Below are positions 21,944-32,903 of a stretch of 64,000 nucleotides of DNA, one piece after another. Positions within the stretch are counted from its first letter, which is position 1. The number at the start of each line of letters is the position of its first letter. Source of the stretch: Eurosta solidaginis (taxonomy: Eukaryota > Arthropoda > Insecta > Diptera > Tephritidae); NCBI RefSeq assembly GCF_040869045.1, contig NC_090324.1, positions 191,578,028 to 191,642,027 on the forward strand, in the 5' to 3' direction. Position numbers and translations under genes: made by a program. The notes beneath the pieces are model-generated. The model saw nothing but the letters and a program-made list of their open reading frames with translations. It did no database searches and had not been told where the DNA came from.

Positions 21944-23394
21944 AGCTTTTATTTACTTTCACTTTTGTTGTCTGTAATGGAATCTTTCAAGTTAAATTTG
22001 ATACACTTCCCGGTGTCCGATTGAGCTGAAATTTTGCACACATGTATAACTCCGATGACAATGCAATATTACTTTGTTAGAATTCGATAAATTAATCGAT
22101 AACACAGTGATCGGTAAAGATTTGTATTTACTTTGGCATAACAGCCTAAGTCCCATACAAACACGCCGGTACCTATCCGTGGATTGTGATATTTGGACGT
22201 GGTGAATCACGCGTGGTGAATCTCAACGATTGTGAAAAGCGGAGACACAACCCTCTGTTGTATTTCTGTGTATAACCAACATAGCTGAAATTTTAAGGCT
22301 GTTTACCTCTGTAATCTTTTCTGTAATTTATTTTGCTTTTGGAAAAATTACCTATTTGAAAAAAGCTGGCTGAAAAATATTGGCATAACAGCTTAAGTTA
22401 AATCAAGAATGGAAAAACTTGGAAAATTTGAGCAGATGTGGCAATTTCGCGTGTCCGTTGAACGAAATATTGACAATCTATTGATCATCGCTAGGAAATT
22501 AGCGACATTCCATCAACTTAGCAGCACTTTAGCAATACTAATATTATTATTTGGCCGCTCAAACACACCCATATTAATTTCCATTAAATTTAAAATATAC
22601 AACTCAAAAATGACTCCGGTTGTTATGTCCGCAGCATTTATTTGGTGCAAATACAACATAATAATTTACACGGCCAAAGCCATAATAATTTGCGCGGGTC
22701 ATCAATTCTTTCTCTGATTCAAAACCTGAACTACCAGCGCTACCGCCATCAGCTCAGTGTCATCATTGTCAGTAGCGCCAATAACACCAAACTCGTGCCT
22801 GACAAACAAAATTCGTTTAACTCAATAGTGCAAGTGAAATGTACTACGCACTCACTACTAAGTAGCGTCAAAAATTCGATTGGAGTCATTTCGTCAATGA
22901 GCTACCATTGAGCTGGCACCGCATTGGCGCTGGCGCCATGCAATTTACATCACTAAAATTGCACGAATGTCCAGGCTCATGACTTTGTTAATCCAGATGG
23001 TGAAAACGAAGACTCAAAGGAATGCAACCTTGCAAACAACAGCCGTCATTTTCAAAGTGTAAAAATTCTGTGATACAACGAACGCTAACGCCGTTAGGCT
23101 GTTATCGGTAAGTGTTGCATACTTTTCTGCGCACTTGATTTTGTTTTACAGATTTTTGGCGATGGAATTTTAGCTAAGCGAAAGTAGGAATTTTATTTTA
23201 AAACAGATTTAACCCACAGATGAGAGATCTGCAATAAGTAGTTGTAAACAGAACGCGGCATAGGCAAAGTTAAGTTATTTAACACTGTTTGACACAATTT
23301 TATAAGTGCTCTCTGTCAAAAATGCTTCAACTAACTTAGTCACATTTTATTTCGATTATGAATATGCCCCAATATATTCGGATTATGATATATA
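21944..23394. other. Unrecognised low-copy sequence inside a 2.3-kb insertion
   Basis: This DNA has no counterpart elsewhere in the window. The paralogous stretch at 44,005-44,030 reads straight from 'ctacctattttttttatttta' to 'tcttaaaaatcg', so the whole 21,944-24,283 block is inserted. The part 22,680-23,100 is less AT-rich than its surroundings. Short frames (longest about 100 codons at 22,409-22,717) show no recognisable domain, and I do not call a gene. Confidence 0.5.
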
Positions 23395-23680
23395 ATAAAA
23401 TTAAAGAAAGAAATAAAATTAAAGAAAAAAACTTTTTTAAAAATAAGCTTTTATTATTGGTTAATAAAATTAACTAAAAAGTAAGTTGATGCATTAAAAG
23501 AAATGGATAGAATGAGAAACGTTACAAATAACTAAGTAAAGATTACGTAACTAATTTAAAAAATATTTGAGCCTACTAAAAATTTAAAAAAATTCTTATT
23601 TAAATTAAATTTAAGAAAAAGGCTTTCCTAAGAACAAGATTCTATTACTTGTTAATAAAACGAACTAAAAAGTAAAAAAT
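23395..23680. repeat. Extra partial copies of the foldback arm
   Basis: About 85 bases at 23,395-23,480 ('aaaattaaagaaa', 'acttttttaaaaataagc', 'attattggttaataaaatt', 'aactaaaaagtaa') repeat the outer part of the left foldback arm. A more diverged third copy ('ctattacttgttaataaaac') lies at about 23,596-23,672. Confidence 0.7.
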
Positions 23681-24280
23681 AAAATTAAAGAAAAAAAAAA
23701 ACTTTTTTAAAAATAAGCTTTTATTATTGGTTAATAAAATTAACTAAAAAGTAAACAATAAATTGACTCTAAAGAAATATAACACTTTATAAGTTCATTG
23801 TAAGCTTTGACGATAATTAGGCTTTTTCGTCTGCGACAAAAGAATTCTATATTGTACATAATTATATATTTTTAACATTAAAACTTTACACCTAAATTAT
23901 TAAACCTTAAAGTTTATATCACAGTCCTTATTGTTCTAATAAAAGCGTGTTACATTGCGATAGCAAGAAAAGGAGATCCTAAATGTTCTTAATTATACCA
24001 TCAAAATTCAACACGTTTTTTATTAGAACAATTAGAACTGTGATATAAACTGTAAGGTTTAATAATTTAGGTGTAAAGTTTTAATGTTAAAAATATATAA
24101 TTATGTACAATATAGAATTCTTTCGTCGCAGAAGAAAAAGCCTAATTATCGTCAAAGCTTACAATGAACTTATTAAGTGTTATATTTCTTTAGAGTCAAT
24201 TTATTGTTTACTTTTTAGTTAATTTTATTAACCAATAATAAAAGCTTATTTTTAAAAAAGTTTTTTTTTCTTTAATTTTT
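23681..24280. repeat. ~600-bp foldback (long inverted repeat) element
   Basis: Left arm 23,681-23,951 and right arm 24,010-24,280 are near-perfect reverse complements (only a handful of mismatches by eye), separated by a 58-base loop (23,952-24,009). The arms run from a 'ttaaagaaaaaaaaaaac' outer end to 'cgtgtt'/'aacacg' at the loop. There is no coding potential. It could be a foldback or MITE-like element, or an inverted duplication. Confidence 0.88.
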
Positions 24281-24283
24281 TTA

Positions 24284-24972
24284 TTTTATATTTATCTTAA
24301 AAATCGTTTAGGTATGTAGATCTGTTCACTATATATTTCTTATCTTATACATCCGATTATTCGGAGATTCATTTCACCAAATGCTTACGTGTATAGCATA
24401 TATTTTTGTCTGAGAAAATCATTGAGATCAGTGGTATATATAGTATATATCTCATACAACCGATTTTTCAGATAAGAAACTTTTCGCAATTTCTACCCCA
24501 TTTTAACAGCTAGAAGCTTCAAATTTCACCGAATGCTTACGTATATTTGTCGTTACGTATTGTTGTCTGAAAAAATCATAGAGATCGGTGGTATATATAT
24601 TATATACCCCATGTAAACTGTTATTTTTTCCCCTTTCTTACGGCTAGAAGCTTCAAAATTCATCAAATTTCATCAATTAGTTACGTTACGTCATATATTG
24701 TTGAAATACGTGATTCGTAGTCATAATTTTTACACGCAGATCACAAAAAACCTGAAACTTTGCATCCTCACACAAAGTACCTACCTATTTTTTATTTTAT
24801 ATTTATCTTAAAAATCGTTTAGGTATGTAGATCTGTTCACTATATATTTCTTATCTTATACATCAGATTATTTGGAGATTACGATCCGGGTAAGATTATT
24901 GTTCAGCCCCGTTCATGAAAGGTATTAATTCTTCGGCACAGCCGAAGACAGTCCCGTCCTTGCTTGTTTTTG
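24284..24972 (+). mobile_element. Family B array end and short 3' tail
   Basis: B monomers lead into the short tail (from about 24,785): 'gttcactatatatttcttatc', then TTCATGAAAGGTAT (24,912-24,925), the reverse complement of the head motif ATACCTTTCATGAA, then the hairpin TCTTCGGC-ACA-GCCGAAGA (24,930-24,948), and the terminus CCTTGCTTGTTTT. This is the Helentron/DINE-1 3' arrangement. Family C follows directly. Confidence 0.82.
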
Positions 24973-25068
24973 AAATAACTTTTTAACAAAAGGTGGACAA
25001 ACGAAAATTTGTCCGGTATAAACATGGACAAACGACGGACATACGATTTGGCAAAACAAAGCGAAAAA
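24973..25068. repeat. Family C fragment
   Basis: 'gaaataactttttaac', 'aaaggtggacaaacg' and 'gacggacatacgatttgg', then an A run. It directly follows the B 3' terminus at a T tract, and a B monomer fragment ('catgcagactacaaaat') follows it. Confidence 0.8.
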
Positions 25069-25131
25069 AAAACATGCAGACTACAAAATATCTTAAACTT
25101 TGCATCCTCACACAATGTACCTACCTATTTT
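25069..25131 (+). repeat. Family B monomer fragment ending at the occupied T tract
   Basis: Matches the end of long B monomers ('catcctcacacaatgtacctacctattttt'). A3 starts immediately after. Confidence 0.75.
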
Positions 25132-28100
25132 TATACTCAGTTCACAGAGTATATTAACTTTGATTGGATAACGGTTGGTTGTACAGGTATAAAGGAATCG
25201 AGATAGATATAGACTTCCATATATCAAAATCATCAGTATCGAAAAAAAATTCGATTGAGCCATGTCCGTCCGTCCGTCCGTCCGTCTGTCCGTTACACGA
25301 TAACTTGAGTAAATTTTGAGGTATCTTGATGAAATTTGGTATGTAGGTTCCTGGGCACTCATCTCAGATCGCTCTTTAAAATGAACGATATCGGACAATA
25401 ACTACGCCCACTTTTTCGATATCGAAAATTTCGAAAAATCGAAAAAGTGCGATAATTCATTACCAAATACGGATTAAGTGATGAAACTTGGTAAGTTAGT
25501 TGAACTTATGACGCAGAATAGAAAACTAGTAAAATTTTGGACAATGGGCGTGGCACCGCCCACTTTTATAAGAAGGTAATTTAGAAGTTTTGCAAGCTGT
25601 TATTTGGCAGTCGTTGAAGATATCATGATGAAATTTGGCAGGTACGTTACCCTTATTACTATATGTCTGCTTACTAAAAATTAGCAAAATCGGAGAACGA
25701 CCACGCCCACTTTTTAAAAAAAAATTTTTTTTTAATTCAAATTTTAAAAGAAAAGTTAATATCTTTACAGTATATAAGTATTTTATGCCAACATTCAACT
25801 GAAGTAATGATATGGTGCAACAAAATACAAAAATTAAAGAAAATTTCAAAATGGGCGTGGCTCCGCCCTTTTTCATTTAATTTGTCTAGGATACTTTTAA
25901 TGCCATAAGTCGAACAAAAATTTACCAATCCTTGTGAAATTTGGTAGAGCTTAGATTCTAGGACGATAACTGTTTTCTGTGAAAAAGGCCGAAATCGGTT
26001 GAAGCCACGCCCAGTTTTTATACACAGTCGACCGTCTGTCCTTCCGCTCGGCCGTTAGCCCGATAACTTGAGCAAAAATCGATATATCTTTACTAAACTC
26101 AGTTCACGTACTTATCTGAACTCACTTTGTATTGGTGTAAAAAATGGCCGAAATCTGACTATGACCACGCCCACTTTTTCGATATCGAAAATTTCGAAAA
26201 ATGAAAAAATGCCATAATTATATACCAAATACGAAAAAAGGGATGAAACATGGTAATTGTAGTGGTCTATTGACGCAAAATATAACTTTAGAAAAAAGCT
26301 TGGTAAAATGGTTGTGACACCTACCATATTAAGTAGAATAAAATGAAAAAGTTTTGCGGGGCAAAATCAAAAGCCCTTGGAATCTTGGAAGGAATACTTT
26401 TCGTGGTATTACATATATAAATAAATTAACGGTACCCGACAGATGATGTTCTGGATCACCCTGGTCCACATTTTGGTCGATATCTGGAAAACGCCTTCAC
26501 ATATTCAACTAAGGGCCACTCCCTTTTAAAACCCTCATTAATACCTTTAATTTGATACCCATATCGTACAAACACATTCTAGAGTCACCCCTGGTCGACG
26601 TTTATGGCGATATCTCGAAAAGGCGTCCACATATAGAACTAAGGCCCACTCCTTTTTAAAATACTCATTAACACCTTTCATTTGATACCCATATCGTACA
26701 ATCAAATTCTAGAGTCACCCCTGGTCCACATTTATGGCGATATTTCGAAAAGGCGTTCATTATAGAACTAAGGCCCACGCCCTTTTAAAATACTCATTAA
26801 CACCTTTCATTTGATAACCATATCGTACAAACAAATTCTAGAGTCACCCCTGGTCCACCTTTATGGCGATATTTCGAAAGGGCGTCCACCTATAGAACTA
26901 AGGCCCATGCCCTTTTAAAATACTCATTAGCACCTTTCATTTGATACCCATATCGTACAAACAAATTCTAGAGTCACCCCTGGTCCACCTTTATGGCGAT
27001 ATCTCGAAAAGGCGTCCACCCATAGAACTAAGGCCCACTCCATTTTAAAACACTTATTAACACCTTTCGTTTGATACCCATTTTGTACAAACGCATTCTA
27101 GAGTCACCCCTTGTCCACGTTTATGGCGATATCCCGAAAAGGCGTCCACCCATAGAACTAAGGCCCACTCCATTTTAAAACACTTATTAACACCTTTCGT
27201 TTGATACCCATATTGTACAAACGCATTCTAGAGTCAAACCTGGTCCACTTTTATAACGATATTCCGAAAAGGCGTCCACCTATAGAACTAAGGCCCACTC
27301 CCTTTTAAAATACTCATTAACACCTTTCATTTGATATCCATATCGTACAAACAAATTCTAGAGTCACCCCTGGTCCACCTTTATGGCTATATCTCGAAAA
27401 GGCGTCCACCTATAGAACTAAGGCCCACGCCCTTTTAAAATGCTTATTAACACCTTTCGTTTGATACCCATATTGTACAAACGCATTCTAGACTCAACCC
27501 TGGTCCACTTTTATAACGATATTCCGAAAAGGCGTCAACCTATAGAACTAAGGCCCACGCCCTTTTAAAATACTCATTAGCACCTTTCATTTGATACCCA
27601 TATCGTACAAACAAATTCTAGCGTCACCCCTGGTCCACCTTTATGGCGATATCTCGAAAAGGTGTCCACATATAGAACTAAGGCCCACGCTCTCTTAAAA
27701 TACTCATTAATACCCTTCGTTTGACACCCATATTGTACAAACGCATTCTAGAGTCACCCCTGGTCCACCTTTATGGCGATATCTCGAAAAGGCGTCCACC
27801 TATAGAACTAAGGCCCACGCCCTTTTAAAATACTCATTAACACCTTTCATTTGATACCCATATTGTACAAACGCATTCTAGACTCAACCCTGGTCCACTT
27901 TTATAACGATATTCCGAAAAGGCGTCCACCTATAGAACTAAGGCCCACGCCCTTTTAAAATACTCATTAACACCTTTCATTTGATACCCATATCGTACAA
28001 ACAAATTCTAGCGTCACCCCTGGTCCACGTTTATGGCGATATCCCGAAAAGGCGTCCACCCATAGAACTAAGGCCCACTCCCTTTTAAAACACTTATTAA

Positions 28101-28904
28101 CACCTTTCGTTTGATACCCATATTGTACAAACGCATTCTAGACTCAACCCTGGTCCACTTTTATAACGATATTCCGAAAAGGCGTCCACCTATAGAACTA
28201 AGGCCCACGCCCTTTTAAAATACTCATTAACACCTTTCATTTGATACCCATATCGTACAAACAAATTCTAGCGTCACCCCTGGTCCACCTTTATGGCGAT
28301 ATCTCGAAAAGGCGTCCACATATAGAACTAAGTCCCACGCTCTCTTAAAACACTCATTAATACCTTTCGTTTGACACCCATATTGTACAAACGCATTCTA
28401 GAGTCACCCCTGGTCCACCTTTATGGCGATATCTCGAAAAGGCGTCCACATATAGAACTAAGGCCCACCCCTTTTAAAATACTCATTAACACCTTTCATT
28501 TGATACCCATATCATACAAACACATTCTAGAGTCACCCCTGGTCCACCTTTATGGCGATATCTCGAAAAGGCGTCCACCTATAGAACTAAGGCCCACGCC
28601 CTTTTAAAATACTCATTAACACCTTTCATTTGATACCCATATCGTACAAACAAATTCTAGAGTCAACCCTGATCCACCTTTTAGGCGATATCCCTAAATG
28701 GCGTCCACCTATAGAACTATGGCCCACTCCGTATTAAAATACTCTTTAATACCTTTCATTTGATACACATGTCATACAATCACATTCCAGGGTTACCCTC
28801 GGTTCATTTTCCTACATGGTTATTTTCCCTTATGTTGCCACCATAGCTCTCAACTGAGTATGTAATGTTCGGTTACACCCGAACTTAACCTTCCTTACTT
28901 GTTT
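25132..28904 (+). mobile_element. Element A3: DINE-1/Helentron-like with internal satellite
   Basis: Head from TATACTCAGTT at 25,132, with a 9-base loss that removes the small GAGC-AGA-GCTC hairpin seen in other copies. GTCY box near 25,265-25,295. 3' subterminal repeat CTCAACTGAGTAT from 28,849, terminal hairpin, and CTTACTTGTTT ending at 28,904. The right flank is 'attttatatttatcttaaaaatcg', so this copy too occupies the B T-tract site. Confidence 0.85.
26530..28740 (+). repeat. A3 internal satellite array with higher-order structure
   Basis: About seventeen ~130-bp monomers. A variant monomer with 'ataacgatattccgaaaagg' recurs at about 27,255, 27,513, 27,905 and 28,163, that is at steps of about 260 and 390 bases, showing two- and three-monomer higher-order repeats. 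Confidence 0.85.
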
Positions 28905-30081
28905 ATTTTATATTTATCTTAAAAATCGTTTAGGTATGTACATCTGTTCACTATATATTTCTTATCTTATATATCCGATTACTTGGAGATTACGAACGGG
29001 ATAAGATTACACTAGTCAACAAGAGAAATTACTTTGAAGTCTACCTATTTAATTTCGATGTATTATGGCCCCTAATTACAAAAACACCCAAAATTCAAAA
29101 TTCTATGGATACGATTTTTTTTCTTTTTCTAAAATCACGAATTTTCACAGAGGTCTTTCCATTTATTTTATCATATCTTGGAAATTACTTATCTAAATTC
29201 GTTGAGAGAAACACCAGTGGATTCAACTCAAAATTTTCTCCAAGTCTTGATAAGAAATTTTTTTTATATGATCGACGGTTGTAGAGTTATTCACATAAAA
29301 ATTTATAAAAAATCGAAGGTTTTAAAAATTACCATTTTTATGGTCTTGAAACTGTCTTAAAACTGTAAACATTATAAATAATTGAAACCTTATTTCGTGA
29401 AAATACATGAATAAATGTTGATTTTATTGACAATAAAGTGAAAATACCCAATTTAGCCAAAATTTTGCATATCAAGCCTATAATTGTTTTGACAAACAAA
29501 TTATTTAGGTATGACATTTTGCGCAACTTTGTCTTTTTAAAGCTTACTACGGGCATCGCCAGAAATGAGAAAACTCCATAATGACACTCAAGAAATTTTT
29601 CCCCGTCAATTTTTCTTAAGGAAAAACGCAGATCATAAGAAAAAATGCCTCTTACTGTATGGAAAATTTAAGTTGCCAACGCGGGTTTTCGTAAGAAAGA
29701 AAAACGCAGATCATAAGAAAAAATGCCTCATACTGTATGGAAAATTTAAGTTGCCAACGCGGGTTTTCGTAAGAAAGAAGTATGGTCATATATATTTGTT
29801 ATCAAATATATACAATTTTTTCCTTGAGGCATTTCTTGCGATGTTCTTAGAATGCTTAAATCATAAAAACAAAAAAATCAAATTATCACTCCGTCATAGA
29901 AACTGTTATACCTACCTACTGAACATCCCAGCCTGCACAGGCCATTTCCCATAGCATATGAAGTTTTTTTGAAAGCTCATTTTTTCAAACCCTTTCGCAG
30001 GTAGTGGTTAACAAATTTACAGACTCATTAGATGCCTGCCCTGTATGGTATATTGTCGCCGATTGTGACAAACTTAACGAA
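28905..30081 (+). repeat. Second copy of the long family B 3' region
   Basis: Nearly identical to 10,785-11,895, except for a tandem duplication of 78 bases (units at about 29,623-29,700 and 29,701-29,778) that keeps the frame 29,565-29,954 open (129 codons against 103 in the first copy). It is broken at 30,082 by element A4, at the position equivalent to about 11,897 in the first copy. No recognisable protein domain. Confidence 0.7.
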
Positions 30082-32903
30082 AAACAAGTAAGGAAGGCTA
30101 AGTACGGATGTAACCGAACATTACATACTCAGTTGAGAGCTATGGAGACAAAATAAGGGCAAATCACCATGTAGGAAAATGAACCTAGGGTAACCCCTAG
30201 GGAATGTGTTGTTTGTACGATATGGGTATGAAATGAAACGTGTTAATGAATATTTTAAAAGGGAGTGGGCCTTAGCTCTATAGGACCAGGGGTGACTCTA
30301 GAATTTTTTTGTACGATATGGGTATCAAATGAAAGGTGTTAATGAGTATTTTAAAAGGGAGTGGGCCTTAGTTCTATAGGTGGACGCCTTTTCAAGATAT
30401 CGCCATTAAGGTGGACCAGGGGTGACTCTAGAATTTGTTTGTACGATATGGGTATCAAATGAAAGGTGTTAATGAGTATTTTAAAAGGGAGTGGACCTTA
30501 GCTCTATAGGTGGACACCTTTTCGGGATATCGTTAAAAAGGTCGACCAGGGGTGACTCTAGAATGTGTTTGTACAATATGGGTGTCAAACGAAGGGTGTT
30601 AATGAGTGATTTAAAAGGGAGTGGGCCTTAGTTGTATGGGTGGACGCCTTTTCGAGATATTGCATTAAAGGTGGACCAGGGGTGACTCTAGAATTTGTTT
30701 GTACGATATGGGTATCAAATGAAAGGTGTTAATGAGTATTTTAAAAGGGAGTGGGCCTTAGTTCTATGGGTGGACGCCTTTTCGAGATATCGCCATAAAG
30801 GTGGACCAGGGGTGACTCTAGAATTTGTTTGTACGATATGGGTATGAAATGAAAGGTGTTAATGAGTATTTTAAAAGGGATTGGGCCTTAGTTTTAAAGG
30901 TGCACGCCTTTTCGAGATATCGCCATAAAGGTGGACCAGGGATGACTCTAGAATGCGTTTATACAATATGGGTATCAAACGAAAACTGTTAATGAGTATT
31001 TTAAAAGGGAGTGGGCCTTAGTTCTATGGGTGGACGCCTTTCGAAATATCGATATAAAGGTGGACCAGGGGTGACTCTAGAATTTGTTTGTACGATATGG
31101 GTATGAAATGAAAGGTGTTAATGATTATTTTAAAAGGGAGTGCGCCTAAGTCTATAGGTGGACGCCTTTTCGAGATATCGCAATAAAGGTGGACCAGGGG
31201 TGACTTTAGAATTTGTTTACGATATGGGTATCAAACAAAAGGTGTTAATAAGTATTTTAAAAGGGAGTGGGCCTATAGGTGGACGCCTTTTCGGGATATC
31301 GTTATAAAGGTGGACCAGGGTTGACTCTAGAATGCGTTTGTACATTGTGGGTATCAAACGAAAGGTGATAATGAGTATTTTAAAAGGGAGTGGGCCTTAG
31401 TTCTATAGGTGGACGCCTTTTCGATATATCGCCATAAAGGTGGACCAGGGGTGACTCTATAATATGTTTGTAGAATATGGGTGTCAAATTAAAGGTATCA
31501 ATAAGAATTTTAAAAGGGAGTGGTGGTAGTTTTATATGTGAAGGGGTTTTGGAGATTTCGACAAAAATGTGGGCCAGGGTGACTCAGAACATAATCTGTC
31601 GGGTACCGCTAATTTATTTATATATGTAATACCACAAACAGTATTCCTGCCATGATTCCAAGGGCTTTTGATTTCGCCCTGCAGAACGTTTTCATTTTCT
31701 TCTACTTGATATGGTAGGTGTCACACCCATTTTACAAAGTTTTTTTTCTAAAGTTATATTTTGCGTCAATAAACTAATCCAATTGCCATGTTTTCGTCCC
31801 TTTTTCGTATTTGGTATAGAATTATGGCATTTTTTTCGATATCGAAAAAGTGGGCGTGGTCATTGTCGGATTTCGGCCATTTTTTGTACCAATACAAAGT
31901 GAGTTCAGATAATTATGTGAACTGAGTTTAGTGAATAGATATAAATAGATATATCGATTTTTGCTCAAGTTATCGTGTTAACGGCCGAGCGGAAGGACAG
32001 ACGATCGACTGTGTATAAAAACTGGGCGTGGCTTCAGCTGATTTCGCCCTTTTTCACAGAAAACAGTTATCGTTCTAGAAGCTAATTGCCTACCAAATTT
32101 CACAAGGATTGGTAAGTTTTTGTTCGACTTATGGCATTAAATGTATCCAAGACAAATCAAATGAAAAAGGGCGGAGCCACGCCAATTTTGAAATTTTCTT
32201 TTGTTTTTGTATTTTGTTGCACCTTATCATTACTGGAGTTGAATGTTGACATTATTTACTTATATACTGTAAAGATATTAAATTTTTTGTCAAAATTTCA
32301 CTTTAAAAAAAATTTTTTTTTAAAGTGGGCGTGGTCATTCTGCGATTTTGCTAATTTTTAATAAGCATACATATAGTAATAGAAGTAACGTTCCTGCCAA
32401 ATTTCATCATGATATCTTCAACGACTGCCAAATTACAGGTTGCAAAACTTCTAAATTACCTTCTTTTAAAAGTGGGCGGTGCCACGCCCTTTGTCCAAAA
32501 TTTTACTTATTTTCTATTCTGCGTCATAAGATCAACCCATCTACCAAGTTTCATCGCTTTATCCATCTTTTGTAATGAATTATCGCACTTTTACGATTTT
32601 TCGAAATTTTCGATATCGAAAAAGTGGGCGTGGTTATAGTCCGATATCGTTCATTTTAAACGGCGATCTGAGATGAGTGCCCAGGAACCTACATACCAAA
32701 TTTCGTCTAGATACCTCAAAATTTACTCAAGTTATCGTGTTAACGGACGGACGGACGGACATGGCTCAATCAATTTTTTTTTTCGATACTGACGATTTTG
32801 ATATATGGAAGTCTATATCTATCTCGATTCCTTTATACCTGTACAACCAACCGTTATCCAATCAAAGTTAATATACTCTGTGAGCTCTGCTCAACTGAGT
32901 ATA
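30082..32903 (-). mobile_element. Element A4: DINE-1/Helentron-like with internal satellite
   Basis: The 3' end is at 30,082 (minus-strand CTTACTTGTTTT) and the 5' end at 32,903 (TATACTCAGTTGAGC). The internal array at about 30,220-31,510 has ten ~130-bp monomers. The head contains the GTGGGCGTGG blocks and only three GGAC units near 32,748-32,760. It is joined without spacer to A5 at 32,903/32,904. Confidence 0.85.

Noticed and set aside
22409..22911. Possible small gene in the 2.3-kb insertion
   Set aside because: Two overlapping frames of about 90-100 codons, no known motif, no splice or start context I can support.
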